A stretch of 64,000 nt of DNA from the NCBI GenBank assembly GCA_011772205.1, contig WVZY01000067.1, positions 1 through 64,000 on the forward strand. The letters are read 5' to 3'. Numbering within the stretch: position 1 is the stretch's first letter; the number at the start of each line of letters is the position of its first letter. Below, one piece after another: positions 41,829 to 53,552 of the stretch. The stretch comes from Candidatus Latescibacterota bacterium (GTDB lineage: Bacteria; Krumholzibacteriota; Krumholzibacteriia; WVZY01). Below the pieces are notes generated by a model, which saw only the letters and a list, made by a program, of their open reading frames with translations, had not been told where the DNA came from and did no database searches. A program made the position numbers and the translations under genes.

Positions 41829-42389
41829 TCAGTAGAGCAGCGATATATCTTCCAGCTCGATAAATTGGTTCTGGGCCAGCCTCTGGTGAAAGAGGAGGAC
41901 CGTCTCGACGTCCCCGGAAACCTCCCCGGTCCCCTGGAAACTGTAATCGTGCATGGGAGCGTAACCCTCGATTCCTGCTGCTCGGGGCAGGACAGCCTCT
42001 ATCGGTTTGTATTTGTTGAGCCTCACACCCTCCGGGATTCTGGTAAAGGTCCGTTTGAGGGCGCTTCCAACCTTTTTACTGAATGTTTCGAATTTGAACG
42101 TGAAGGAGGCTCCGGTTATCCGCTGTTCCTTCTTGATTTCGAAGGAATAATCCTCGGGAGCTGTCTTGATCGCCGAAATCATTGCAGGGCGAACACTCCC
42201 CCGGCATATGAGGTGAGTAACCTCTCCCTTATAATGGATCATCTCTCTCAAGTGATGGGTGCGGAGCGGGCATTCTGTCGAGAAGATCACGCCTTCTTTG
42301 ATCTTTCTGCCCCTCAAGAAACCATGTAAATAAGCGCAGAGCAGATTTTGATCGCCCTTGATGATAATTTCATAATGCACGGTTGCCAT
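41829..42389 (-). CDS. Conserved-looking hypothetical protein
   Basis: The 186-residue protein has no signal peptide or membrane segment and was not recognised. Residues 1-60 (HYEIIIKGDQNLLCAYLHGFLRG, then EGVIFSTEC) look like an alternating beta-alpha fold, and the rest is mixed, with a basic patch around 110-130. It reads away from the DUF1028 gene (convergent, 34 bases apart) and is 17 bases downstream of the antiporter gene on the same strand, so the two are probably co-transcribed. Confidence 0.6.
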   Translation of the reverse strand: MATVHYEIIIKGDQNLLCAYLHGFLRGRKIKEGVIFSTECPLRTHHLREMIHYKGEVTHLICRGSVRPAMISAIKTAPEDYSFEIKKEQRITGASFTFKFETFSKKVGSALKRTFTRIPEGVRLNKYKPIEAVLPRAAGIEGYAPMHDYSFQGTGEVSGDVETVLLFHQRLAQNQFIELEDISLLY

Positions 42390-42406
42390 AAAGACCTCCC
42401 TGGGAA

Positions 42407-43972
42407 TTACCGGAAAAAGACCAGGGTGACGAGAATGAAAAGCGGGAACAGGATCGGTAAACTGTATTTGATCGTGAACCCAAAGAAGCTCGGCATTTTT
42501 ATGCCCGCCTCTTCAGCAATGCTTCTCACCATGAAGTTTGGCGCATTTCCGATGTAAGTGTTCGCTCCCATGAAGACCGCGCCGACGGAAATGGCCTTGA
42601 GAAACAGTTCCTTCTGGGCAATCAGCGCGTTGACGGCGTCATGCTCGACGATGCCAGCGAAAAATTTTCCAATTACCGTGTTGAAGAACGTCAGGTAGGT
42701 CGGCGCGTTGTCGAGAAAACTCGATAGCAATCCGGTAATCCAGAAATAATGCACGGGCTCTTCTAGCGATTCCATTATGAACCTCAACGACCCGTCGGTT
42801 CCTGCTTTGAGCATTTGGATTGCGGGGATGATCGTCATGAAGATGCCGGCGAAAAGATACGCCACTTCCTTGATGGGAAACCACGTGAATTCGTTGTCCT
42901 TGTGGATTTGAGGATTGGTTGTCTTGAGGGAGAGAATCCCCATAAGTAGCAAAAGACCATCCCGAAGAAGAAACTCGATTTTTAGTTCGATGCCGAGAAC
43001 GGTAACGAAACCGGCTTTCCAAAGACCACTCATCAAGACGGAGCCGATGATCCCCAGTAGAAAAACGACGTTGTGAGCGCCCTCCACGCGAACCGGCTTT
43101 CTCTCGAAAGTCTCGGGCTTCGTTTCTTTTCTGTAGTAGTAGCTGTCGAGGGCATAGAACAGGATGAACAGGAGGACAACCATTAAGCCCATGTGCGGCA
43201 AGAGGGTGAAGGTCCAGAAGAACGGTACATCGTGGAGGAATCCGAGGAAAAGCGGTGGATCTCCAAGAGGAGTGAGCGATCCGCCGATATTGCTCACTAA
43301 AAAGATAAAAAACACGATGACGTGGGTTTTTGCTTTTCGCCAGTCGTTGGCCCTCATTACGGGCCTTATGAGGAGCATCGAGGCGCCTGTGGTCCCCATC
43401 CATGAAGCGAGCACGGTACCAAAGAGCAGGAACACGAGGTTGAGTTTGGGCGAACCCTGGAGCGTCCCCTTGATGTACAGCCCGCCGGATACGGTGAACA
43501 GTGCCCAGAGGAGAATGATGAAGGGGAAATATTCGATGAAGTAGGTGTGCAGGATGTGATGGATCGCTTCCCCGCCAAAAACGGCGAGAAACGGACCTGC
43601 AAAAATGACCGCCCAAAAGGCCGACACTTTCGGGAAATGGTCGTGCCACCAGCGCGGCGCGAAGAGCGGGAAAAGGGCGATGGATAGCAATATTCCAATG
43701 AATGGAAGGATCGTCCAGATTGGGAGCAGAGCACCGATGCGGCTGTGCTCGTGATCGCCTTCGGCACGATTATGCTCTGCTTGGTATTCCTCTTGGTCCT
43801 GAGCGGCGCTTGCTCTCCCCGTACTGTCCGCGATGTAGCCATCGCCGGGCGCTCGTGCACCGGCCTCGGAGGGGAACGAGGAGAGGCCAGCGATTAAGGC
43901 GACGGTCAAAATCCAGATCGGGAGGATTTTCGATAGAAATGTATGAGAACACAACGACTGGCGAAAATTCAT
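42407..43972 (-). CDS. NhaD-type sodium/proton antiporter
   Basis: From the ATG at 43972 (GGAG 6 bases upstream) the protein is 521 residues. A GTG four codons earlier overlaps that ribosome site and is less likely. A signal-like N-terminus is followed by an acidic/His-rich loop (about 45-70) and about 12 transmembrane helices of the ion transporter (IT) superfamily, with WMGTTGASMLLIRPVMRAN, NIGGSLTPLGDPPLFLGFL and LDNAPTYLTFFN, the characteristic re-entrant motifs of NhaD. It exports sodium in exchange for protons at the inner membrane. Confidence 0.9.
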   Translation of the reverse strand: MNFRQSLCSHTFLSKILPIWILTVALIAGLSSFPSEAGARAPGDGYIADSTGRASAAQDQEEYQAEHNRAEGDHEHSRIGALLPIWTILPFIGILLSIALFPLFAPRWWHDHFPKVSAFWAVIFAGPFLAVFGGEAIHHILHTYFIEYFPFIILLWALFTVSGGLYIKGTLQGSPKLNLVFLLFGTVLASWMGTTGASMLLIRPVMRANDWRKAKTHVIVFFIFLVSNIGGSLTPLGDPPLFLGFLHDVPFFWTFTLLPHMGLMVVLLFILFYALDSYYYRKETKPETFERKPVRVEGAHNVVFLLGIIGSVLMSGLWKAGFVTVLGIELKIEFLLRDGLLLLMGILSLKTTNPQIHKDNEFTWFPIKEVAYLFAGIFMTIIPAIQMLKAGTDGSLRFIMESLEEPVHYFWITGLLSSFLDNAPTYLTFFNTVIGKFFAGIVEHDAVNALIAQKELFLKAISVGAVFMGANTYIGNAPNFMVRSIAEEAGIKMPSFFGFTIKYSLPILFPLFILVTLVFFR

Positions 43973-44093
43973 CTTATTCTCCACAATCCACTTGTGATGT
44001 GGGAGGAATGTGCCGCGATGGGCTTATCTAAGCAGGGAGATTACAGAAATTTAGGGAAAGAATCGCTTTTAGGCAAGCAAGAAGTTTGAATCC

Positions 44094-45752
44094 CTAGCGT
44101 TTGTATTTTTTCATGAGATGCTGCCGGAGCTCGGGATGAATGCTGCTTCTTCTCAGGAGCGACTCGATATCGGCCTTCGTGAGGTCGGTAACGTAATCCA
44201 TCGAAATGGTCGGTGGTGTTCTGGGATTGCTGAGAAGTGCGAGCTTCGATCTCAGCGAGCTGAAGAGGGACCGCCGTTTTCCTATGGCCCGGAGAACCTC
44301 TTGGTTTGTATTGTGATTGGTGGCAATGCGGTAGCCACGGTCCGTGGTGTTGATGTGGGAAATGGTTTCCCTCGCCACTTTGTAGATTGGGTGCATGGAG
44401 AGCTCGTACCAGAAATGGCCGTCGCGAGCGAGCTTTCTCAGTACAACGGGTGGAATAGCCTGGAAGTCCGGTGCTTCACTTTCCCTCGGCCCGACTCTTC
44501 TTTTATCTTCCCGGAACTTTTTAGCGTAATCATCGAGCAAGGAGTCCTTGACACCGAAGAGTTTCTCCTTGATCTCCAAGTAATCCAGTATCGCAACGAG
44601 CTTCTCGAAGTAGGAGTCCTCCATCAGAAAGTCGAGCTGCATGAGAATTCGGATAATGCCGCGCGCGTAAAGGACTTCTGATCGCGACGTAAGGTAAAGA
44701 AGCCTCCGATATAAGGCGTTGAAGAAGACCTTACGGAGGTTTTCATCAAAACGGTTTGTTCCTACCACCTGCTCCAGCTGGCTCAGTATCGTTGCGCATG
44801 GTACTGCTTGCGGAGTGACAACTTTCCAAAATCCTCCAATATCCACATTAGCCGCTGCGTAGCGCCGCACCTCGTTATCCGGGTGGAGCATGAGACAGCG
44901 AAGCAGCTTTTCACGTTCCCTTATGTTGCTTTTCGCAAGGCCATTGATGATGCGTCGGTTGGAACCTCCGATTCCAATCCGTGTTTCGTTCGAGTCACTC
45001 TCTTCGAAAAATCCAACAACCTTTGCAAACGAACCATTGAAGCCGTTCGGAAGGCTTTTCGCCAGCACGTCCAGAATACGGGATTGTGCCCTTCCCCTCC
45101 AGTAATCGTTGGCAACAACGATTTCGGGACGCTTCCATAGTCCGACTGCGAATGGAGACGAAGTCAAGCGGTCCTCCTCGATAGCGGCGGCGAACAGATG
45201 CCGGAGGGCGCCGGTCAGCTCTTCGATAGCATCCTCTACATCCAGGTCGTCTCCATAACTAAGTGCTTCGAGGGCGTTGGTGAACGCTTCTTGATCATGA
45301 TGTTCGGTATCCGCATCGATGAATGCATCCCAGGGATGATGCTCGAGATGCCCATTCCACCGCGTACGAGCACGCGTGTAGAGGGCGGATAGCGGTTCCC
45401 CCACCAGATTTTTCAAGCTCACATGAATGTCATCGAGAAGCAGGTTCCTTCTGGGAACCATTCCGGTGAAGGCCAGTCTCGATGTTTCCGCAAAGCAGCG
45501 GTTCACCGCTTTCCAGTTGATGTACGCGTCCTCCAGGAAAGGCAAGGCAATCCCGACGCTCCCGCCCGTACCTTCAATGAGATGTTGTTCTCCGAGAATA
45601 AGCACGCCGCGGCATGCTTTCTTGAGGTCCGAAGCTTTTTCCATCACATTGGCGAGATCGCATCCACTCTCCCGGGAATTCTCGATGGCGGAGATGAGCC
45701 GCTCTCTGAATGGTCTGATATCTACCGGATCGCTGGGAAGATTCTTACCCAT
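44094..45752 (-). CDS. Large helical hypothetical protein (HEAT/ARM-like)
   Basis: The 552-residue protein has no signal peptide or membrane helix and matches no family I recognise. It is predominantly helical, and a segment at about 285-310 (LRCLMLHPDNEVRRYAAANV) reads like a HEAT repeat. The C-terminal half contains further helical pairs (LARDGHFWYELSMHP resembles a second repeat). Upstream is a very AT-rich stretch (45753-45830) that may hold its promoter. It could be a scaffold or regulatory protein; no neighbour suggests a job. Confidence 0.6.
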   Translation of the reverse strand: MGKNLPSDPVDIRPFRERLISAIENSRESGCDLANVMEKASDLKKACRGVLILGEQHLIEGTGGSVGIALPFLEDAYINWKAVNRCFAETSRLAFTGMVPRRNLLLDDIHVSLKNLVGEPLSALYTRARTRWNGHLEHHPWDAFIDADTEHHDQEAFTNALEALSYGDDLDVEDAIEELTGALRHLFAAAIEEDRLTSSPFAVGLWKRPEIVVANDYWRGRAQSRILDVLAKSLPNGFNGSFAKVVGFFEESDSNETRIGIGGSNRRIINGLAKSNIREREKLLRCLMLHPDNEVRRYAAANVDIGGFWKVVTPQAVPCATILSQLEQVVGTNRFDENLRKVFFNALYRRLLYLTSRSEVLYARGIIRILMQLDFLMEDSYFEKLVAILDYLEIKEKLFGVKDSLLDDYAKKFREDKRRVGPRESEAPDFQAIPPVVLRKLARDGHFWYELSMHPIYKVARETISHINTTDRGYRIATNHNTNQEVLRAIGKRRSLFSSLRSKLALLSNPRTPPTISMDYVTDLTKADIESLLRRSSIHPELRQHLMKKYKR

Positions 45753-45912
45753 GATCAGCGCCCCCTAAAATATAACTAATTGAAATGAATGTAGTTACAA
45801 TAACCAACTAAGAAGAATTGCAATTTGCATGCCGTTGCAAAGAAGAGACAGGTTGGCAAGCGCTGCACTGGCTAGGAGGGACTCGCGTGAGCCCGAGGCG
45901 GTACAGGGGAAC

Positions 45913-46554
45913 TCATGGAATGCCGTGTTCTCTTTTGTATTCGAGCCAGTTCCTTTTGAGATCCACGAAAGACTCAAAGGAATCGCGGAGGATAAATGGA
46001 TTGGTCTTTTTTTCATTTCCGATGGTGGAGGTAGGAGCGATGCCGTAGTCGTGTCCTGGATAGATTTCGATGGAATCGTCCAGCGCCAAGAGTTTTTTGT
46101 GAAGGCTATCGTACTCTTTTCTCGCACCCTCGCCGAAATCGGTACCTCCGACCTTTCCCACGAAAAGCGTATCCCCGGTAATCAGCTTATTCCCGCATAG
46201 AATGCACATGGAATCGTCCGTGTGCCCCGGAGTATGGATGAATCGAAGCGTGAGGTTGCCAAGGGGCAACTCATCACTGTCTTGCACTCGCGTGTCCGCA
46301 CTGATGGGATTCAGCCGGTGGGCAATGACTTTGGCGCCGGTTTTTCTCCTGGCATCCGGCACTCCCCACGTGTGATCGCCGTGGCCGTGTGTGAGAATGA
46401 TGTATTGGACGGTAAGCGAATGTGTCGCCAGGTGGTGCTCGTAGAGCGACGCATCTGGAGGAGGATCGAAAAGGGCCGCCCTGCCCCCTTCGCTGTCCGC
46501 GATGAGATATGCGAAGTTGCGGTCTCCGCCTGCATCTATCTGGTAGAAAATCAT
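45913..46554 (-). CDS. MBL-fold metallohydrolase (glyoxalase II-like)
   Basis: The 213-residue protein has the metallo-beta-lactamase zinc motif THGHGDHTWG (H-x-H-x-D-H), the HTPGHTDDSM segment with the next His, GDTLFVGKVGGTD and IYPGHDYG, as in the hydroxyacylglutathione hydrolase-like/persulfide dioxygenase group. It probably hydrolyses a thioester or oxidises a persulfide in the cytoplasm. It lacks the C-terminal HAGH domain of true glyoxalase II. It is divergent from the uracil-DNA glycosylase gene. Confidence 0.88.
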   Translation of the reverse strand: MIFYQIDAGGDRNFAYLIADSEGGRAALFDPPPDASLYEHHLATHSLTVQYIILTHGHGDHTWGVPDARRKTGAKVIAHRLNPISADTRVQDSDELPLGNLTLRFIHTPGHTDDSMCILCGNKLITGDTLFVGKVGGTDFGEGARKEYDSLHKKLLALDDSIEIYPGHDYGIAPTSTIGNEKKTNPFILRDSFESFVDLKRNWLEYKREHGIP

Positions 46555-46749
46555 ATGGGGATATTATGCAACGGTCGGTCGAAGCGCAAGAACCATTTCC
46601 ATTGGGATGTGTGAAGCAAAGAATTCGGCATTTTGGGTAGCATGATTTTGCCGCTGCTCGAAAAATCCCGGCGCAATAGCCTTGTTTGAACAGCGCTGTG
46701 CGCCATTCGGGCGCAAAGAGAATGCTGCAATCCGCAAATGATAACATCC

Positions 46750-46778
46750 TTGATTTGATCATCGATAACGGTTACTAT
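46750..46778 (+). promoter_or_regulatory. Sigma70-like promoter upstream of the uracil-DNA glycosylase gene
   Basis: TTGATT (46750-46755), a 17-base spacer and TACTAT (46773-46778) match 4/6 each to the consensus. The predicted start near 46785 is 46 bases before the ATG at 46831. The rest of the divergent gap 46555-46830 shows nothing else. Confidence 0.4.
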
Positions 46779-46830
46779 AAGAAACCTGCTGAAAGCGAAG
46801 CTGCATCCGCGAATGGGAAAGGGGAGCCCC

Positions 46831-47460
46831 ATGCAGATCGACCTCTTCGATGCCGAACTCAATCAGATCCTTTCTACGCAAACTTATGCGGAATTCTCCG
46901 AACTGTTGACAAAATACGACTGCCAGCGCTGCACGCTATGTTACAGCCGCTCGAAAATCGTTATCGACAGGGGAAGCTCAAAAGCGGATATCCTGGTCAT
47001 CAGCGAGCGGCCGGGTGACAACGAAGATCTCATAGGTAAGGCGTTCGTTGGAAGAGCCGGCGAGCTCCTGGACAAAATGTTCGCTGCAATCGACCTTGAC
47101 TCCAACAAGCATCTTCTCATTACCAATGTGGTGAAATGCAAGCCGGAGGTCGATCGGTCGCCGACGAAAGATGAAGTCGAAGCTTGTTTTCCTTTTCTGG
47201 AAAAGCAAATCAAGCTCGTAAGTCCCAGAGTAGTAGTACTCCTTGGTGCTGTGGCACTGAAGTGGGTGGATCCCTCGCGCACGGACATCAAGATGGAAGA
47301 AGAAGCGGGCAAGTTCTTCACGCTTTCTCGATTCCCGGGCATTCAGTTAATGGTGATGTATAATCCGGCTTTTCTTTTGAGAGACCCGCGCAAGAAAGTG
47401 GATACCTGGGAGCATCTCAAAAGTCTTCAGACCTATCTGCAGCAAGAAAAGCTGCTTTGA
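46831..47460 (+). CDS. Family-4-type uracil-DNA glycosylase with variant motifs
   Basis: From the ATG at 46831 (GGGGAG 4 bases upstream) the protein is 209 residues. Four cysteines for a [4Fe-4S] cluster are at C31, C34, C103 and C119 in the family spacing. NVVKCKP, DEVEACFPFLEKQI and IGKAFVGRAGELLD are typical. However motif I reads SERPGDNED where the family has GEAPGxxED, and motif II reads YNPAFLLRDP where family 4 has HPA/HPS, so the His is Asn (N178), as in MUG-type enzymes. It excises a damaged base from DNA, but the substitution may alter the substrate. Confidence 0.85.
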   Translation: MQIDLFDAELNQILSTQTYAEFSELLTKYDCQRCTLCYSRSKIVIDRGSSKADILVISERPGDNEDLIGKAFVGRAGELLDKMFAAIDLDSNKHLLITNVVKCKPEVDRSPTKDEVEACFPFLEKQIKLVSPRVVVLLGAVALKWVDPSRTDIKMEEEAGKFFTLSRFPGIQLMVMYNPAFLLRDPRKKVDTWEHLKSLQTYLQQEKLL

Positions 47461-47493
47461 CGCCATCAGCTTTCAAGAAATCGGTCGATTTGC

Positions 47494-47537
47494 CTCTCAT
47501 GGGGTGAGTTCTTTCCCCCTCTTGCTTATGATGAGAG
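47494..47537. terminator. Stem-loop between convergent genes
   Basis: CTCTCAT (47494-47500) pairs with ATGAGAG (47531-47537), with an inner GGGG (47501-47504)/CCCC (47515-47518) pairing. It lies between the convergent glycosylase (ends 47460) and peptidase (ends 47549), as expected of a bidirectional terminator, but no clear T-run follows on either strand. Confidence 0.3.
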
Positions 47538-47548
47538 ACGGAGGGGAG

Positions 47549-49525
47549 TTAATCTGCCTCGATATCCGTCTCGTGCTGGAGTCTACTGAACCGCAGCATC
47601 TGAGCGGTGAGGTTCTCGTCGTGATGAATCTCGACGTCGGCGATCTCGCCATTCTCAATCACTGGTTTTAGATGCGGGAAAACGAATGCCTTCATCTTGG
47701 GAAGGTTGAGCTTTTCTTTCCGGGCGGTAATGTTGGATTTCCACTTCGGATTTACCTTCGTGCCGAAGCGGTCGAAGAGCCGGTAAGCTGCTTCTTGATC
47801 ACCCGTGGATTTGATAACCTGGAGGGTGCCGAGTAGATGTCCACAGCCTTCTCTTGCTTTTTCAAAATCCCGGATTTTGATGAAGTAATCTCCATCTTTC
47901 TCAATGACATCGACACCGTAGTCCTTGTTGGGATCTCCGCCATTTTCGACGAGATACATCAAAATGACCTGGCTTCCGATGTTGTGCGCTTCGCGAACCT
48001 CTAGATCCTGGAGCCGGTCGTACCTGGATAACCACCCCTGCAGATAGGTGATATACAGTGTCTCTACAACGTTACGTTGCTCGGCCTTTTTGAAAGCACC
48101 GCTCTCCGCTAGCTTAGGATCTGAGATGTGGTAAAGAGCAACGAGATCAGCACGGCACTCTTCCAATGCGGAATAAGCCCTCCCAAGTACGGTTCTGGGA
48201 TCCGATTTGATGCTGGGATCCGGCCTGCCTGATCCGTGGCCAATGATCTCATGCATATACACTTCGAGAGGGCGGGCTGTGGTGTTACCGTATCTCAATA
48301 CGTTTTCCCTGTACTCGGGAAGAAAGAATTCGTTTACGGATTGTTCAAAAATCTTCTGCGAGCGGGTGTTTTCGATATTGAGCAAGACTACATTTTTGCT
48401 GCCGTAATCCCTGCGGATGTCGTTGTAGTTCGGCAGGTTGTAAGCTGCAGGGGAGACAGGTCCGGCATCGCCGGTTTCTATAATGACATTTACAACGTTC
48501 GCCACAGGTTTCGGTATCCGCTCCCGTTTGTATCGGTCCGGCCACGGCATTCGCTTCTCGAAATACTGGGCGTTTTCTGCGAGACGGTTCAAGAGAGTTG
48601 ATTCGGATACGAAGCTAACGTTTGCTTCGAAATTACCGATGATTCCCCGGGGGTCTTTGTATTGCTCGATGAAACCGTTCAGGAAGTCGATTTCCGTGTC
48701 CGATTTGAGCCAGTGAATGCTATGCTCGCGGAAAAGGTTTTCGTCCCCCGTCAGGTAGTATTCGAGTAACGACTCGATGGCCGCTTTCTGTTCCGGGCTT
48801 TCCGTATATGGGAGGGCGAGCCGAAGGAAATGGCTCACCGTTTCGAGTTCGCGGCCGTAAAGACCGCCGATTCTGTATTCTTCTGGGATGATCTTCCCAT
48901 CCTTCTTGCTGAAACGGACATTGAGCTTGCTCCGCCATTCGGGCGGTAGCTTCTCCAAGTCGGCGTTTGTTACGTCCGGATCCCAGAAATTGACCGCGCT
49001 TGTTGCTACAATGTCCTCGCCTTCCGATTGGTTCGTTTGGATCGGCTCGAAGTCGGAATCGAAGATCGAACGTTCGAGGCGGTCGAGCTTTTCTGTCACG
49101 TTTTCACCGGGCCGTGTTTTTATGGCGGCGCCGTTATTGACGGCGATCCGAACGGCTTCGCGCAGGTCGTCGATGGTCAAGTCAATGGGCACGAACTTCG
49201 TGTGGTTGTAGTGATGATATTGGCCGTGGTGGATCCAAATCAGTTTGAGATGATTATGAATCGCCGTCCTGACTCGATCAGGCAATCCATTTGAGTGGGT
49301 GACCACTGCTTCTAACAACTGCTTGATTTCCAGAGCGTCGCGGTGACTTTGCATGTACATGATGCTATCACCTGCGATCGCCGCGCGGTAGAGGTAGTAA
49401 GCGAGTACCTTTTTTTCGAGTGGAAGCTCGTCAAATCCCAACGCCTCGACGCCGAGGACCAGCACCTCTCTCTTCTCGGGTCCGAGGCGCTCGAGCTCCC
49501 CTACCTTTTTGTCTATTTTTGCCAT
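47549..49525 (-). CDS. M49-family dipeptidyl-peptidase III-like metallopeptidase
   Basis: The 658-residue protein has the M49 zinc motif HEIIGH (residues 425-430, HExxxH, followed by GSGR) and the third ligand in EECRAD (455-460), at the family's 25-30-residue spacing. Length is close to the about 700 residues of DPP III. The N-terminal half is helical. It has no signal peptide, so it would be a cytosolic peptidase cleaving dipeptides from oligopeptides. The canonical motif HELLGHGSGK and EECRAE differ by conservative changes (I for L, D for E). Confidence 0.9.
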   Translation of the reverse strand: MAKIDKKVGELERLGPEKREVLVLGVEALGFDELPLEKKVLAYYLYRAAIAGDSIMYMQSHRDALEIKQLLEAVVTHSNGLPDRVRTAIHNHLKLIWIHHGQYHHYNHTKFVPIDLTIDDLREAVRIAVNNGAAIKTRPGENVTEKLDRLERSIFDSDFEPIQTNQSEGEDIVATSAVNFWDPDVTNADLEKLPPEWRSKLNVRFSKKDGKIIPEEYRIGGLYGRELETVSHFLRLALPYTESPEQKAAIESLLEYYLTGDENLFREHSIHWLKSDTEIDFLNGFIEQYKDPRGIIGNFEANVSFVSESTLLNRLAENAQYFEKRMPWPDRYKRERIPKPVANVVNVIIETGDAGPVSPAAYNLPNYNDIRRDYGSKNVVLLNIENTRSQKIFEQSVNEFFLPEYRENVLRYGNTTARPLEVYMHEIIGHGSGRPDPSIKSDPRTVLGRAYSALEECRADLVALYHISDPKLAESGAFKKAEQRNVVETLYITYLQGWLSRYDRLQDLEVREAHNIGSQVILMYLVENGGDPNKDYGVDVIEKDGDYFIKIRDFEKAREGCGHLLGTLQVIKSTGDQEAAYRLFDRFGTKVNPKWKSNITARKEKLNLPKMKAFVFPHLKPVIENGEIADVEIHHDENLTAQMLRFSRLQHETDIEAD

Positions 49526-52034
<2,509 letters not shown>

Positions 52035-52042
52035 TAATAATC

Positions 52043-52057
52043 GGGCTACCGGAGCCC
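52043..52057 (-). terminator. Short hairpin after the 52071-52673 gene
   Basis: On the minus strand GGGCT-CCGGT-AGCCC forms a 5-bp GC-rich stem with a 5-base loop, followed by the T-rich GATTATTATTA. This resembles a weak intrinsic terminator for the minus-strand gene ending at 52071. The plus strand lacks a T-run after the stem, so it is less suited to ligA. Confidence 0.4.
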
Positions 52058-52070
52058 TGGAAAACAAGCT

Positions 52071-52673
52071 TTAGAACGGGATGCTCACCTCGGCCTCCAA
52101 TCGGTTCCGGCGCTTTGCAACGATGACCTCACCGCCGCGCACTTTGACTTTTGCGCGCAGTTCGAACGCCCCATTGGGATAGAATTTCATCTCCACATTG
52201 TGGCGCTTTCCCACATGCTCGATTTCGAGGGAGGATTTCTTTTTCTCGGTAAAGACGAGGCCGAAGTTGAGATACCGGGTTTTCCCTTTCACATGGCCGT
52301 GGATTCCCAATTTTTCTTTATAGGCAAGCTTTATGTCGTGGTGTTCGTCCTTGTGCGTGATGCCGAACAGGTTTTCCGTTTTTTTAACCCGTCCGTACTC
52401 AGCAAAGACGCTCATCGCCCGGTCCCGGTCCTCGTGACTGTACACGAGGTTCCAGCGGTTGTTGGGCTTCATTCCAACTTTCAGTGAGTGGTGCTCTCCA
52501 GAGACGATGACCGAGCCGGAAATCTTGCTCCGTTCGAGATCCAGGTGGAGGCTGAACCTGTCGCTGTAGAAGTCGAGAGATCCATCAGCTAGCGTATCGC
52601 TCAGTTTGAGGTCGAGCCGGTGACGCTTGTCGGCGCCCCGCTTTCGCGTGGATTTACCGGAGGATCCGGGCAT
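52071..52673 (-). CDS. Beta-strand-rich hypothetical protein
   Basis: The 200-residue protein is not recognised. It lacks a signal peptide and starts with a basic/Ser-rich stretch (SGKSTRKRGADKRHR), then about ten alternating short beta-strands with a recurring polar-hydrophobic pattern (LDFYSDRFSLHLDLE, SGSVIVSGEHHSLKVGM, WNLVYSHEDRD, LNFGLVFTEKKKSSLEIEHVG, FELRAKVKVRGGEVIV). This is the look of a beta-barrel or antiparallel sheet stack; without a signal peptide, membrane insertion is unlikely unless the start is further upstream. It is very basic. Confidence 0.6.
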   Translation of the reverse strand: MPGSSGKSTRKRGADKRHRLDLKLSDTLADGSLDFYSDRFSLHLDLERSKISGSVIVSGEHHSLKVGMKPNNRWNLVYSHEDRDRAMSVFAEYGRVKKTENLFGITHKDEHHDIKLAYKEKLGIHGHVKGKTRYLNFGLVFTEKKKSSLEIEHVGKRHNVEMKFYPNGAFELRAKVKVRGGEVIVAKRRNRLEAEVSIPF

Positions 52674-52765
52674 ATTCGATCAAAAACCCTTGCTCAATCG
52701 AGAGTCGGGATGGAAACCGGCAGGATGAGGACTCTTTGTCGAAGGCGCACGGCACCGGGCATCGA

Positions 52766-53386
52766 TTATTTCTTTTTCTCCTTGCCGGCCATGTAGGCTT
52801 TTTCGATCACCACGGGATCGACGGGCACGTCGTCGTATCCCATGTGGGATTGCGTTTCAACTTTGGCGATTTTGTCCACAACATCCAAGCCCTTCGTGAC
52901 TTTTCCGAAAACGGCATAGCCGTATCCCGCCTGCGAGTTGTCTCTGTGATTCAGAAATGCGTTGTCCTTGAGGTTGATAAAAAATTGAGACGTCGCACTG
53001 TTGATCACACTTGTGCGCGCCATTGCGATCGTGCCTCGATCGTTGCCTAGCCCGTTTGTCGCCTCGTTCTTGATGGGAGCGTTTCCTTCTTTCTGAACCA
53101 TCTTCAGGTTGAATCCGCCACCCTGAATCATGAAGTCGGGGATCACGCGGTGGAATATGAGCCCATCGTAGAACTTGTTCTCGACATACCAGACAAAATT
53201 CTTGACGGTCACAGGAGCTTTGTCCGCGTAAAGCTCGACCTCGATCTTGCCGAGCGTGGTTTCCAGGACGATCATGGGGTTTTCCTCCTTGTCCTTTTCC
53301 TGAGCGGTCGCCGATGTGGCGACGAGGGACACGGCAAAGATCAGCAGGGTGCACATGATCAATGTTTTCAAGGGGTTGAAAGCCAT
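52766..53386 (-). CDS. Exported cyclophilin-type peptidyl-prolyl isomerase
   Basis: From the ATG at 53386 (AAGGAGG 6 bases upstream) the protein is 206 residues. A signal peptide ([20 protein letters not shown]) precedes a cyclophilin domain: [20 protein letters not shown] with the catalytic Arg and following Gln, [21 protein letters not shown] and [19 protein letters not shown]. It speeds proline isomerisation in the periplasm. A longer frame to 53536 contains no known sequence. The C-terminus ends in a Lys-rich GKEKKK tail. Confidence 0.93.
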   Translation of the reverse strand: MAFNPLKTLIMCTLLIFAVSLVATSATAQEKDKEENPMIVLETTLGKIEVELYADKAPVTVKNFVWYVENKFYDGLIFHRVIPDFMIQGGGFNLKMVQKEGNAPIKNEATNGLGNDRGTIAMARTSVINSATSQFFINLKDNAFLNHRDNSQAGYGYAVFGKVTKGLDVVDKIAKVETQSHMGYDDVPVDPVVIEKAYMAGKEKKK

Positions 53387-53552
53387 CTGGATCCTCCTTA
53401 TACGAAAAGTGCCGGTAACGTTCAATTCAGTTCCCACGTGAAAAAACGCGGGGAAACCAGTGGGTCCGCGCCGCTTCAGGCCAGTCCTGCAGTTTCCCCT
53501 TTTGGATACTTTATACCACAAGCCTGGCGGGGTCAAACGGAATTTTTCGGTG

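Noticed and set aside
45913-46554. True glyoxalase II
   Set aside because: The C-terminal HAGH domain is missing at 213 residues, so only a general MBL-fold hydrolase call is justified.
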